DNA from: an uncultured Selenomonadales bacterium
GTDB lineage: Bacteria; Bacillota; Negativicutes; Selenomonadales; Selenomonadaceae
Length of the DNA: 64,000 nt
Direction: 5' to 3'
NCBI GenBank assembly: GCA_937877655.1
Contig: CALFJC010000113.1
Location: 1-64,000 of the forward strand
Below, piece after piece: positions 1 through 9,440 of this stretch. The position numbers were made by a program, and so were the translations under genes. Positions within the stretch are counted from its first letter, which is position 1; the number at the start of each line of letters is the position of its first letter. The notes under the pieces are model-generated. The model worked only from the letters and a program-made list of their open reading frames with translations. It did no database searches and was not told the origin of the DNA.

Positions 1-995
<995 letters not shown>

Positions 996-1087
996 ATCAT
1001 TGACAAAAAAATAAATGTGTGATAGATTTTTCTTGCAACGTTAAAATGCTACTACACAGTAAATACTCAACATCAGCTCACAAACGA

Positions 1088-1130
1088 AAACCCCCGCACA
1101 GAATGAGGGACTGTACGGGGGTTTCGTTTT
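1088..1130 (+). terminator. Rho-independent terminator after the GH1 gene
   Basis: AAACCCCCG at 1088-1096 pairs with CGGGGGTTT at 1116-1124, followed by a T-rich stretch. Confidence 0.7.
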
Positions 1131-1141
1131 GCGGTTTTTAT

Positions 1142-1246
1142 CTACTTTCTTTTGTTGCCCCAAAAGAAAGTAGCAAAGAAAAAGGGCTCGCCGCTTGAAC
1201 ATCCTGTTCAAACGCGGCGTCGTGGGGCGGCATCCCTGCCGCCCCC
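1142..1246 (+). repeat. Three-hairpin dispersed intergenic element, copy A
   Basis: Three consecutive inverted repeats. Stem I is CTACTTTCTTTTG (1142-1154) with CAAAAGAAAGTAG (1161-1173). Stem II is GCCGC (1190-1194) with GCGGC (1214-1218), enclosing TTGAAC-ATCCT-GTTCAA (1195-1211). Stem III is GGGGCGGC (1224-1231) with GCCGCCCC (1238-1245). The same architecture recurs at 42611-42714 and 52642-52762 with different stem sequences but preserved pairing. It lies just upstream of the engB ribosome binding site. It fills most of the 310-base gap between the GH1 gene and engB. Confidence 0.75.
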
Positions 1247-1305
1247 TCAATTACTCAATTACCCGCAACGTTTTTAATTACGCATCGTCTTTCGGAGGAA
1301 GCGAT

Positions 1306-1923
1306 ATGGACGAAATTAAAATTATCAAAAGCGAATATGTGACTTCGGCGGTGAGCAAAAAAACTTGTCCGGAAGAACTTTTGCCGGAAATTGTTTTTGT
1401 CGGGAGGTCGAACGTCGGAAAATCTTCGCTGATAAATTCCTTGACGAACAGAAAAAATCTCGCGCACACTTCGGGGACGCCCGGCAAAACTCAAACGATA
1501 AATTTTTTTCGCGTCACGCTGAAAACGCCCGATGAAATTCGCCACGAAATTTATTTTGTCGATTTGCCCGGCTACGGCTACGCCAAAACTTCAAAAACCA
1601 ATCGCAAGCTCTGGGCAAAATTTATCGAGGAATATCTTTCGAGCCGCCGCGATATAAAATTTGTCTGCCAACTTATCGACATGCGCCACCCGCCTATGGA
1701 ATCAGATTTGAATTCTTTCGCAAGCCTCGTTGAAAAAAATTTGCCCGTGCTTGTCGTCGCCACAAAATCCGACAAACTCGGCAAGACCGAACGACAAAAA
1801 AATCTCAACGTCATAAAAAATTCTCTCGGCGTTGACGCGGAATCAATTCTTCCCTACTCGTCAGTAAAAAATGAAGGGCGTTCAGATTTGCTTGACGTTA
1901 TCCTTAACTCTTTGATAAAATAG
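1306..1923 (+). CDS. engB: Ribosome biogenesis GTP-binding protein EngB/YsxC
   Basis: A TRAFAC-class GTPase of 205 residues, the normal size for the family, needed for late 50S subunit assembly. All G motifs are visible: GRSNVGKSS (G1), TPGKTQ (G2), DLPGYGY (G3), TKSDKL (G4) and SSVKNEG (G5). The ATG at 1306 is preceded by GGAGG at 1294-1298. An upstream in-frame start at 1195 would only translate the repeat element and has no ribosome binding site. No gene is tightly coupled to it. Confidence 0.95.
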   Translation: MDEIKIIKSEYVTSAVSKKTCPEELLPEIVFVGRSNVGKSSLINSLTNRKNLAHTSGTPGKTQTINFFRVTLKTPDEIRHEIYFVDLPGYGYAKTSKTNRKLWAKFIEEYLSSRRDIKFVCQLIDMRHPPMESDLNSFASLVEKNLPVLVVATKSDKLGKTERQKNLNVIKNSLGVDAESILPYSSVKNEGRSDLLDVILNSLIK

Positions 1924-1994
1924 CAAAGCAACATTGGACGTTTGATAAAAAATTTGCGCCGTTAAGCGTGTGGCGGCGCAACGGAGGGTTTAAG

Positions 1995-2453
1995 ATGACA
2001 AGGCTTTCAACTTTCGACAAAGCTCTGTTGAATCTTTTGCAGAGCGATATTCCGATTTGCAGTCATCCGTTCGCGGAAATGGCAAGCCGTCTCGGCACGG
2101 ACGAAGCTACGGTTCTTGAAAGACTTCGCGAATTAAAATCGGCGGGATTTTTGCGCAGGATAGGAACTTTTTTTGATTCAAATCGTCTGGGCTATCAAGG
2201 GACGTTGGTCGCGCTGAAAGTCGAGCCGTCGGCTGTCTGCGCGGTTGCCGAAGCTGTCAATCGCTATCCCGGCGCAACGCACAATTACGAGCGCGAAGGA
2301 ATTTATAATCTTTGGTTTACGCTGTTGACGCCCAACGCCGAGTACGAAAAAAATATTTTGGCAGAAATAAGATCGTTGCGCGGCGTCGAGGACATGTTGA
2401 AACTCAAGGCGAACAAAAAATATAAAATCAATGTGCAGTTCAAACTCCAATAA
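1995..2453 (+). CDS. ahbA: Siroheme decarboxylase subunit AhbA-like
   Basis: A 152-residue Lrp/AsnC-like protein. An N-terminal winged helix-turn-helix-like part (TFDKALLNLLQSDIP) is followed by an AsnC-type ligand domain containing HNYEREG, the His/Tyr-bearing motif of the AhbA/NirD group. AhbA and AhbB together decarboxylate siroheme to 12,18-didecarboxysiroheme in the siroheme-dependent heme pathway. The ATG at 1995 follows GGAGG at 1983-1987. The paralogous partner starts 15 bases after the stop, so the two are co-transcribed. The later enzymes ahbC and ahbD are not in the window. The main alternative is a NirD/NirL-type protein of heme d1 synthesis. Confidence 0.85.
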   Translation: MTRLSTFDKALLNLLQSDIPICSHPFAEMASRLGTDEATVLERLRELKSAGFLRRIGTFFDSNRLGYQGTLVALKVEPSAVCAVAEAVNRYPGATHNYEREGIYNLWFTLLTPNAEYEKNILAEIRSLRGVEDMLKLKANKKYKINVQFKLQ

Positions 2454-2468
2454 CTTGGAGGGTCGGAG

Positions 2469-2945
2469 TTGGAAATTTTAAACGAGCAGGACAAGGCGAT
2501 TATCAAAGCATTGCAGGAAGATTTTCCGCTGTGCGAGGAGCCTTATAAAATTTTGGCGGCTCGCGTCGGAATCAGCGAAGAAGAATTTTTGCAACGGGTT
2601 AAGGAGCTGGTCGAAGAAAAAAAAATTCGCAAGATGGGCGCGGTGCTCCGACATCGCGAAGTCGGTTTCAATGCCAATGCCCTTTGCGCGTGGCAAGTGC
2701 CGCCCGATAAACTCGACGATACCGCGCAGATTATGAGTTCACATGTCGCAGTTTCACATTGCTACGACAGAACGCCCGCGCCGAATTGGAATTATAATCT
2801 TTATACAATGATTCATGCCAAAACTCGCGAAGAATGCGAAAAATTTATCGGCGAACTTTCAACTTTAACGGGCGTCACCAATTACAAAATCCTTTACACA
2901 AAAAAAGAGTGGAAGAAAACCGGCATGAGGTACTTTTGCGAATAA
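2469..2945 (+). CDS. ahbB: Siroheme decarboxylase subunit AhbB-like
   Basis: A 158-residue paralogue of the preceding gene with the same Lrp/AsnC-like layout. The motif SHCYDRTPAP (His and Tyr) is characteristic of the AhbB/NirL side of the heterodimer. The TTG start at 2469 follows GGAGG at 2457-2461. It forms a two-gene operon with ahbA. Absence of other heme genes nearby means the pathway end product cannot be judged from this window. Confidence 0.85.
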   Translation: MEILNEQDKAIIKALQEDFPLCEEPYKILAARVGISEEEFLQRVKELVEEKKIRKMGAVLRHREVGFNANALCAWQVPPDKLDDTAQIMSSHVAVSHCYDRTPAPNWNYNLYTMIHAKTREECEKFIGELSTLTGVTNYKILYTKKEWKKTGMRYFCE

Positions 2946-3017
2946 GGAGCTGTCGACAAGGCGGCTCTTTTTTAATTAGGAATTAGGAATTAAGAATTAG
3001 GAATGAACAATTTCTTA

Positions 3018-3047
3018 TTGATAAAAGGTTAGAAATTGTTTTATAAT
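3018..3047 (+). promoter_or_regulatory. Predicted sigma-70 promoter of the type III RM operon
   Basis: TTGATA at 3018-3023 and TATAAT at 3042-3047 with an 18-base spacer. It lies upstream of the duplicated 5' end of mod, so the transcript would first meet the truncated copy and then the intact start. Confidence 0.6.
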
Positions 3048-3060
3048 CTGCGCGGAAATT

Positions 3061-3126
3061 TTTTTGGGAGTGAGAAATTTTGCCGACATTAGATTGGACA
3101 GGTAAGGCGGACGCGATTAAGGCGGC
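3061..3126 (+). repeat. Duplicated 5' end of mod, truncated upstream copy
   Basis: These 66 bases (RBS, TTG start and the first 16 or so codons of mod) repeat at 3230-3295 with one mismatch. Translation from the TTG at 3080 would run through the inserted element and stop at TGA 3179-3181, giving a peptide of about 33 residues. The 303-base gap between ahbB and mod holds this copy, heptamer repeats at about 2975-3005, the promoter and the element at 3127. Confidence 0.85.
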
Positions 3127-3229
3127 GGCACTTTTAAAAAGTGCCCAAACAGATGTCGCGCCTTGTCACTTAAAAATTTGAACTAATTAGCCGCGGTTGT
3201 ACGCAATGTTGCGCATTGCCAGCTTAGAA
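3127..3229 (+). repeat. Small dispersed element between the two copies of the mod 5' end
   Basis: A 103-base insert between two direct copies of the mod start. It contains the palindrome ACTTTTTAAAAGT-like core near 3130 and a segment (3189-3222) with the hairpin GCAATG-TTGCG-CATTGC. Both parts recur in the same order at 51952-52044, upstream of hypA. Confidence 0.7.
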
Positions 3230-3248
3230 TTTTTGGGAGTGAGAAATT

Positions 3249-4673
3249 TTGCCGACGTTAGATTGGACAGGTAAGGCGGACGCGATTAAGGCGGCACAAA
3301 AAATTCCTTATCGGCTTTTGGAATTTGAAGAGTCGCTGAGTTGCGGCGAAAAAAATTCGGGGAATATGATTGTGCAGGGCGATAATCTCGTGGCGTTGAA
3401 GTCTCTGTTGCCGTTTTATCGCGGGCGCGTCAAATGCATTTACATTGACCCGCCGTATAACACCGGCTCGGCTTTTGAACATTACGACGACAATTTGGAG
3501 CACTCAACGTGGCTTTCAATGATGTATCCGCGCCTTGAACTTTTGAGAGAATTTTTGTCGGACGACGGAGCAATTTTTATTTCGATTGACGACAACGAAC
3601 AGGCGCATTTGAAATTGATTTGTGATGAAATTTTCGGCGCAAAAAATTTTGTCGCGAACGTCATTTGGGAGAAAAAATATTCGCCGCAAAACGATGCGAA
3701 GTGGCTTTCCGACAGCCACGATTTTATTTTGGTTTATGCGCTGAAAAAAGATTTGTGGCGTCCAAATCTTTTGCCGAGAACCGAAGAAATGAACGCCCGC
3801 TATAAAAACCCCGACAATGACCCTCGCGGTGTGTGGAAGCTAAGTCCTTTGCACGCAAAAAGCGGCACAAATATTGACGAATACACTTTTCCGAACGGTG
3901 TGAAATGGTCGCCACCGCCCGGAACTTTTCACCGTTATTCGGAAGAAACACTGCAAAGCTTATATGAAAACAATAAAATTTATTTCGGCAAGAACGGCAA
4001 GAGTACTCCGCAATTTAAAAGATTTTTATCCGAAGTTCAGCAAGGTTTGGTTTCAAAAACAATTTGGTTTCGTGGCGAATGCGGCGACAATCACGAGGCG
4101 AAACGCGAAATGAACGAACTTAATTTGGTTTTCGACACGCCGAAGCCGACGCGCCTTATCGAAAAAATTTTACGTCTATCGACGGAGAAAAACTCTCTCG
4201 TGCTTGACGCCTTCGCGGGGAGCGGGACGACTGCCCACGCCGTAATAAATTTGAACGCGGCGGACGGCGGCAACCGCAAATTCATTCTGATTGAGGACAA
4301 AGAATATTGCAAGACGATAACAGCCGAGCGCGTCAAGCGGGTTGGCGGCAGTTTCAATTTTTTCAAAATGGGCGAGCCGATTTTCGACGAGACGGGCAAA
4401 ATAAATTCGGGCGTGACTTTTCAACAACTTGCGGCTTATATCTGGTTTAAATTCACGGGCACGCCTTACGCCGAAAAAAAATCGCCGCTGATAGGAATTC
4501 ACAACGGCGCGGCGTATTATCTGCTCGAAAAACCTTTGACGAAGAAAATTTTGGAGACATTGCCCGCATATGACGGCGCGAAAATAATTTTCGGCAAGGC
4601 GAGCAGAATCGGCGCGGAGGATTTAAAATCGCTCAACATAACTTTTCGGCAGATACCAAAAGAAATTCGGTGA
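3249..4673 (+). CDS. mod: Type III restriction-modification DNA methyltransferase (Mod)
   Basis: A 474-residue beta-class N6-adenine methyltransferase, which modifies one strand of an asymmetric site and supplies target recognition for the Res subunit. The catalytic DPPYNTG motif is at residues 67-73 and the AdoMet-binding DAFAGSGTT at about 322-330. This is the beta-class order, with the target recognition region in between. The TTG start at 3249 has GGGAG at 3236-3240. The res gene begins directly at the mod stop. Mod proteins are often 500-650 residues, so this one is compact. No simple-sequence phase-variation tract is seen inside the gene. Confidence 0.92.
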   Translation: MPTLDWTGKADAIKAAQKIPYRLLEFEESLSCGEKNSGNMIVQGDNLVALKSLLPFYRGRVKCIYIDPPYNTGSAFEHYDDNLEHSTWLSMMYPRLELLREFLSDDGAIFISIDDNEQAHLKLICDEIFGAKNFVANVIWEKKYSPQNDAKWLSDSHDFILVYALKKDLWRPNLLPRTEEMNARYKNPDNDPRGVWKLSPLHAKSGTNIDEYTFPNGVKWSPPPGTFHRYSEETLQSLYENNKIYFGKNGKSTPQFKRFLSEVQQGLVSKTIWFRGECGDNHEAKREMNELNLVFDTPKPTRLIEKILRLSTEKNSLVLDAFAGSGTTAHAVINLNAADGGNRKFILIEDKEYCKTITAERVKRVGGSFNFFKMGEPIFDETGKINSGVTFQQLAAYIWFKFTGTPYAEKKSPLIGIHNGAAYYLLEKPLTKKILETLPAYDGAKIIFGKASRIGAEDLKSLNITFRQIPKEIR

Positions 4674-7199
4674 TTGAAAATGTATCTGAAAAATTATCAG
4701 CGGCAGACGCTGGAGACATTGGCAAAATTTTTAACGGAAGCAAAAATAATCGGGAGCGCGGCGGCATTTGCAGAAAATCAAAACGCGCCGAGTTATCCGC
4801 GCAGATATTTTGAGTTGAGAGGCTTGGAGGACGCGCCGTATATTTGCCTGCGACTTCCGACGGGCGGCGGCAAAACACTTTTGGGCGCGTGTTCAATCAA
4901 ATTGGCGGCGGAAAATTTTTTGGAGCAGGAATATCCGTTGGTGTTATGGCTCGTCCCGACAGATACAATTCGCCAACAAACTTTGAAACTTTTACGCAAG
5001 CCGCAAAGTTTTTATCGGCAAGTATTGGAAGAAACTTTCAAAGACGCGATAAAAATTTCCGACATAACGGAGTTTCGGCAACTTCGCCCGCAAGATTTGA
5101 AGCAATCATTAAATATTTTCGTGGCAACATTTCAATCTTTCCGCGTGACGAACAGGGAAGGACGAAAAGTTTATCAGCCGAATGAATTTTTGGAGCCGTG
5201 TTTCCGCGACATTCCCGCGCAGGAAAAATCTTTCGGGAATTTAATTTCATATTTGCGCCCGCTGATGATAATCGACGAGGCGCATAATTATTCAAGCGAA
5301 TTGAGTTTGGAGATAATGCAAAAGTTGCGTCCGGCGGCGGTTATCGAATTGACGGCGACGCCTGCGCGGAATTCAAATGTTTTATTTCAAGTTAGCGCGT
5401 CGGAACTCAAAGCGGAAGAAATGATAAAGTTGCCGATAGAGCTGACGGAAAATTTTTCGTGGGAAATGACAATCGACAGCGCGGTACAAAAACGGACGGC
5501 GTTGGAAAAATTGGCGGCGCGTGAAAAGGAATATATCAGACCGATTGCGCTTTTCCAAGCCGAAAATCGCGACAGAGAAATTACGGTTGACGTTGTGAAA
5601 AAATATTTGATTGAAGGCGCGAAAGTTCCCGAAGAACAAATAGCTGTGGCGACGGGCGAGCGGCGGGAATTGGACGGAAAAAATTTATTTGCGCGGGCTT
5701 GTCCGATAAGATACGTGATAACGGTACAGGCACTCAAAGAAGGTTGGGATTGTCCGTTCGCGTATGTTTTTTGTTCGCTGGCAAAAATTCACTCGTCGAG
5801 GGATGCCGAACAACTTTTGGGCAGAGTTTTGAGAATGCCTTATGCGGCGCGGCGAAAATCTTCCGAATTGAATAAAGCTTATGCGTTCGTTGCGGTTGAG
5901 GAGTGGCGGACGGCGGCGGCGAATATCCGCGACGATTTATTGAACATGGGCTTTGAAAATCCCGAAGCGGAGCGCGAATTGATTCAGCCGCAACTTTTCA
6001 ACGAGACACGAACGATAAAAATTCGGACGGACGAAAAGCCCCGCTTGGACAATTTGAATTTATTTTTGCAAGGCGCGGCGGTTGTCGAAAGAACTTCGGA
6101 CGGTTATGAAATTACCTTTGAAAATATTTCTGCGGAAGATTTAAAGGAAATTGCAACCAATGCGAACAAAATTTTCAAGAACGAAAACTCCCGCGCAGAA
6201 CTTTTGACGGCGATTCATCACGAAGATTTTCAGCCGCCGCAAAAAAAATCTCCTGCCGAGCGCGGAGAAAAATTTGAAATGCCAATGCTCTGTTTGGATT
6301 TCGGGGACGGGGCGGAGGTTGCCGCGCCGGAAGATTTTTTGCCGGAAACTTGGCAGTTGACGGGCAATTACGATACCGACTTGCCGAATTTCCGAAATGA
6401 CATTGAGTCAAAAACTTATGAATTCGACGTGGCGGGGCATAAAGTTAAGGAAAAATATGTCGGCGACGAGTCGCAAAATTTATTTTACGGCGAGACAAAT
6501 TGGACGCAAAACGAGCTTATCTTTTGGTTTTCGGATAAAATTCTTTCGCCCGACTTGGAATATAACGACTTGGCAGAATTCATTCGCAGGATTTTAAATC
6601 GTCTTTCGGCGGAGAAAAATCTTTCGCTTGCAGAAACGGTACGCTTGCGATTTACTTTGCTGAAACTTTTGACGGAGAAGGTTAAAAGTTGTCGGGCGGC
6701 GGCTTACAAAAAAGGTTGGCAAGAAACTCTTTTCGGCGAAGAAAACATTGCTTGCGTCAAGCCGAATATCACAAAAATTTTCAATCCCGAATATTATCCC
6801 GCGAAAAATTTTTATTCGGGGCGCGTTCAATTTGAAAAGCATTTTTATTCGACAATCGGCAACATGAACGGCGAAGAAATTTTTTGTGCGCAGTTGATTG
6901 ACGCGAACGAAAAAGTTGCGACGTGGATAAGGAATATCGAGCGCGAGCCGCTGTATTCTTTTTGGTTGCCGACTTACTCCGACAAATTTTATCCCGACTT
7001 TGTCGTTAAGCTGACGAACGGAACTTATGCGGCGGTCGAGTACAAAGGCGAACATTTGGCAAGCTCCGAAGATACCGAGTCGAAAAAGTTGGTCGGGGAA
7101 CTTTGGCAAAAAAACAGCGGCGGGAAATTTCTTTTGGCTACGTTGCATGACGAAAACGGACGCAGTCTTGAAACTCAACTTAGAGATTTTTTTAATTGA
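4674..7199 (+). CDS. res: Type III restriction enzyme Res subunit
   Basis: An 841-residue SF2 helicase/endonuclease that cleaves DNA after ATP-driven communication between two head-to-head sites, in complex with Mod. Walker A PTGGGKT is at about 60-66 and the DEAH box (IIDEAHNY) at about 200. A helicase motif VI-like segment (DAEQLLGRVLRMPY) is near residue 380. The C-terminal PD-(D/E)xK nuclease is visible as YPDFVV followed by AAVEYKGEH at about 772-792. The start is TTG 4674, immediately after the mod stop, or ATG 4680; neither has a strong ribosome binding site, so translational coupling is likely. The gene appears intact. Confidence 0.92.
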   Translation: MKMYLKNYQRQTLETLAKFLTEAKIIGSAAAFAENQNAPSYPRRYFELRGLEDAPYICLRLPTGGGKTLLGACSIKLAAENFLEQEYPLVLWLVPTDTIRQQTLKLLRKPQSFYRQVLEETFKDAIKISDITEFRQLRPQDLKQSLNIFVATFQSFRVTNREGRKVYQPNEFLEPCFRDIPAQEKSFGNLISYLRPLMIIDEAHNYSSELSLEIMQKLRPAAVIELTATPARNSNVLFQVSASELKAEEMIKLPIELTENFSWEMTIDSAVQKRTALEKLAAREKEYIRPIALFQAENRDREITVDVVKKYLIEGAKVPEEQIAVATGERRELDGKNLFARACPIRYVITVQALKEGWDCPFAYVFCSLAKIHSSRDAEQLLGRVLRMPYAARRKSSELNKAYAFVAVEEWRTAAANIRDDLLNMGFENPEAERELIQPQLFNETRTIKIRTDEKPRLDNLNLFLQGAAVVERTSDGYEITFENISAEDLKEIATNANKIFKNENSRAELLTAIHHEDFQPPQKKSPAERGEKFEMPMLCLDFGDGAEVAAPEDFLPETWQLTGNYDTDLPNFRNDIESKTYEFDVAGHKVKEKYVGDESQNLFYGETNWTQNELIFWFSDKILSPDLEYNDLAEFIRRILNRLSAEKNLSLAETVRLRFTLLKLLTEKVKSCRAAAYKKGWQETLFGEENIACVKPNITKIFNPEYYPAKNFYSGRVQFEKHFYSTIGNMNGEEIFCAQLIDANEKVATWIRNIEREPLYSFWLPTYSDKFYPDFVVKLTNGTYAAVEYKGEHLASSEDTESKKLVGELWQKNSGGKFLLATLHDENGRSLETQLRDFFN

Positions 7200-7213
7200 G
7201 GAGGCAAAATTTC

Positions 7214-7414
7214 ATGGCACTTAAAGAGATGTATCAAACTTTCGGCAACGCATTGCTCGGCGACAAGATGAAGGAATTGGAGCGAATGAAAGCCATGCGC
7301 GAAGAGTTTCGGAATTACGATAACGAAAAATTGATTTCCCTTTTCAAAAACGGCAACGATCTTCAAAGAAGAATTGCGGCGGCTGTTTTGAAAGAACGGG
7401 GGCAGAACAAATAA
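7214..7414 (+). CDS. Small hypothetical protein at the end of the type III RM operon
   Basis: A 66-residue, charged, probably helical protein without cysteines or membrane segments. The ATG at 7214 has GAGGAGGC at 7199-7206, overlapping the end of res. The position 14 bases after res and before a terminator indicates co-transcription with mod and res. I do not recognise the family. A role in the RM system is suggested only by position. Confidence 0.6.
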   Translation: MALKEMYQTFGNALLGDKMKELERMKAMREEFRNYDNEKLISLFKNGNDLQRRIAAAVLKERGQNK

Positions 7415-7423
7415 AAAATTTTT

Positions 7424-7447
7424 GCCGTCAACGAGGCGGCTTTTTTT
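7424..7447 (+). terminator. Rho-independent terminator after the type III RM operon
   Basis: GCCG (7424-7427) pairs with CGGC (7437-7440), followed by seven T at 7441-7447. Confidence 0.65.
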
Positions 7448-7448
7448 A

Positions 7449-7477
7449 TTGGCAAAGCGCGTTGTTCGTTGTATAAT
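7449..7477 (+). promoter_or_regulatory. Predicted sigma-70 promoter of ilvB
   Basis: TTGGCA at 7449-7454 and TATAAT at 7472-7477 with a 17-base spacer, just upstream of the ilvB ribosome binding site. The leader is only about 25 bases, too short for a T-box or peptide attenuator. Confidence 0.7.
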
Positions 7478-7507
7478 CTGCAAAGTTTAATTTAGGAGGG
7501 AAAAGTT

Positions 7508-9199
7508 TTGAAGATGAACGGAGCAAAAGCTCTTTTGGAATGTTTTAAGAACGAAGGCGTCGAACTCGTTTACTCGTATCCCGGGGGCGTTGTGTTACGT
7601 CTTTTTGACGAAATTTATAAGATGGAGTTTCCAAACATTTTGCCGGGACATGAACAAGCGGCTGTGCACGCGGCGGACGGTTATGCGCGGGCGACGGGCA
7701 AAGTCGGTGTCGTTATCGCGACTTCGGGACCGGGCGCGGCAAATTTAATCACAGGCATAGCGACCGCGAACATGGATTCTGTGCCGTTGGTTTGCATAAC
7801 GGGACAAGTTGCAAGCCATGCTATCGGCAAAGATTCTTTTCAAGAAATTGACGTGTCGGGAACCACTTCGCCGATAACGAAACATAATTATTTGGTCAAA
7901 GACGTTAATGAGTTGCCGCGTGTCGTCAAGGAAGCATTTTTCATTGCGCGGACGGGGCGTCCCGGGCCTGTGGTGATTGACATTGCCGCCGACGTTTTCA
8001 ACACCGAAATTGATTTTGAATATCCCCAAGAAGTAAATCTGCGCGGCTACAGCGGGAAAAATCCTGTCGAAGAAAAATCTGTTGATGAAGTCGTTAAAGC
8101 CGTCGAGTCTTGCGAACGCCCGCTGATTTTTGTCGGCGGCGGCGTAACTTCTTCCGATACTTCCGAAGATTTGAGAAAAATTTTGGCGCGGCTCGGTTGC
8201 CCTTCGACTTCAACTTTAATGGGGCTCGGTTGCATTGACGCCGACACGGAAGGATTTTTGGGCTTCGCGGGAATGCACGGCTCTTACGGCGCGAACATGG
8301 CGATTCAAAATTGCGATTTGCTTTTGTGTATCGGAATGCGTTTCAGCGACAGAGTGACGGGGCGCGTCAAAGATTTTGCTCCCAACGCGAAGATTGTTCA
8401 CTTTGAACTTGATCCTGCCGAGATAAATAAAAATGTTCAAGTCGATTTAAAAGTTTTGGGAGACTTGCGCGAATCTCTTCCGCTGTTCAGAAATAAATTG
8501 GACGAGTCGCTTACGAATTTTGCCGAAAAATTTTCTGCATGGAAAAATCAAGCGGTTGAAAAAGGTTGGGAGCATCCTTTTGATTGGAAAGAGGAAGGCG
8601 ACGCGATTAAGCCGGGCGCACTCATTACAAAAATCAGCAGTATCTGCGATGAAAATACAATCGTCGTCACGGACGTCGGGCAACATCAAATGTGGGCGGC
8701 GCAATTTTTCAAAGCGCACAAGCCGCGCCAATTTTTGACTTCGGGCGGGCTCGGCACTATGGGCTTCGGACTGCCTGCCGCCATGGGCGCGAAGTTGGCT
8801 TGCCCCGAAAAAAATGTTGTGCTGTTCACGGGCGACGGCTCCATTATGATGAATATTCAAGAGCTCGCGACGATTGCCGACAACAACATTGATATTAAAA
8901 TCGTTATCGTCCACAATTTTATTTTGGGCATGGTCGGGCAATGGCAGAGACTTTTTTACAATCATCATTATTCGGCGTCTGAATTGAAATACAAGCGCGA
9001 CTTCGTGAAAATTGCGCAGGCAATGGGCGTTCGCGGCTATCGCTTGACTAAGGCAGAAGAATTGGAAGATGATTTGGTTGAAATTATGTTCTCGAAGGGC
9101 GCGGCAGTGATTGATGTTTACGTTCCCGAAGAAGAAAATGTTCTGCCGATGGTACCGGGAGGCAAGCGTCTTGATCAAATGGTTTTGGGCAACACGTAA
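7508..9199 (+). CDS. ilvB: Acetolactate synthase large subunit
   Basis: A 563-residue thiamine-diphosphate enzyme that condenses pyruvate to 2-acetolactate, or pyruvate with 2-oxobutyrate, in branched-chain amino acid synthesis. The catalytic Glu lies in GHEQAA (about residue 49). The FAD/ThDP middle region is normal, and the ThDP-binding motif starts at GDGSIMMN (about 442). The TTG at 7508 (or ATG 7514) follows AGGAGGG at 7494-7500. The regulatory subunit ilvN is not adjacent: an opposite-strand gene and a tandem duplication of the ilvB 3' end lie between them. Confidence 0.95.
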   Translation: MKMNGAKALLECFKNEGVELVYSYPGGVVLRLFDEIYKMEFPNILPGHEQAAVHAADGYARATGKVGVVIATSGPGAANLITGIATANMDSVPLVCITGQVASHAIGKDSFQEIDVSGTTSPITKHNYLVKDVNELPRVVKEAFFIARTGRPGPVVIDIAADVFNTEIDFEYPQEVNLRGYSGKNPVEEKSVDEVVKAVESCERPLIFVGGGVTSSDTSEDLRKILARLGCPSTSTLMGLGCIDADTEGFLGFAGMHGSYGANMAIQNCDLLLCIGMRFSDRVTGRVKDFAPNAKIVHFELDPAEINKNVQVDLKVLGDLRESLPLFRNKLDESLTNFAEKFSAWKNQAVEKGWEHPFDWKEEGDAIKPGALITKISSICDENTIVVTDVGQHQMWAAQFFKAHKPRQFLTSGGLGTMGFGLPAAMGAKLACPEKNVVLFTGDGSIMMNIQELATIADNNIDIKIVIVHNFILGMVGQWQRLFYNHHYSASELKYKRDFVKIAQAMGVRGYRLTKAEELEDDLVEIMFSKGAAVIDVYVPEEENVLPMVPGGKRLDQMVLGNT

Positions 9200-9219
9200 G
9201 ATTTTTTTCGCAAAAAAAA

Positions 9220-9242
9220 CGAGCACTCTTTTGAAGTGCCCG
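9220..9242 (+). terminator. Terminator of ilvB (first copy)
   Basis: CGAGCACT (9220-9227) pairs with AGTGCCCG (9235-9242) with one mismatch. A-rich sequence lies upstream and T-rich sequence downstream, so it can work in both directions. Confidence 0.65.
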
Positions 9243-9286
9243 ACTGAAAAATTTTTGTGCGAATTTATTTTTTAAGCGTCAAACAT

Positions 9287-9370
9287 GTTTATGTTCCCGA
9301 AGAAGAAAATGTTCTGCCGATGGTGCTGGGCGGCAAGCGTCTTGATCAAATGGTTTTGGGCAACACGTAA
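9287..9370 (+). pseudogene. Duplicated ilvB 3'-end fragment
   Basis: Twenty-eight codons repeat the end of ilvB (VYVPEEENVLPMV onward) with few changes, including a Pro-to-Leu substitution. There is no start or ribosome binding site of its own. It is the second unit of the tandem duplication. Confidence 0.85.
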
Positions 9371-9392
9371 AATTTTTTTCGCCAAAAAAAAA

Positions 9393-9415
9393 CGAGCACT
9401 CTTTTTAAGTGCCCG
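9393..9415. terminator. Bidirectional terminator (second copy)
   Basis: CGAGCACT (9393-9400) and AGTGCCCG (9408-9415) form the same hairpin as at 9220. It lies just past the stop of the minus-strand solute-binding gene. Confidence 0.6.
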
Positions 9416-9440
9416 TTAAAATTTTATGAGCGAATGAAAT

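Noticed and set aside
1195..1305. N-terminal extension of EngB
   Set aside because: It would translate the three-hairpin repeat. ATG 1306 has the ribosome binding site and the family's usual length.
3061..3295. Two separate functional mod genes
   Set aside because: The upstream copy contains only the ribosome binding site and about 16 codons before the insert brings a stop at 3179.
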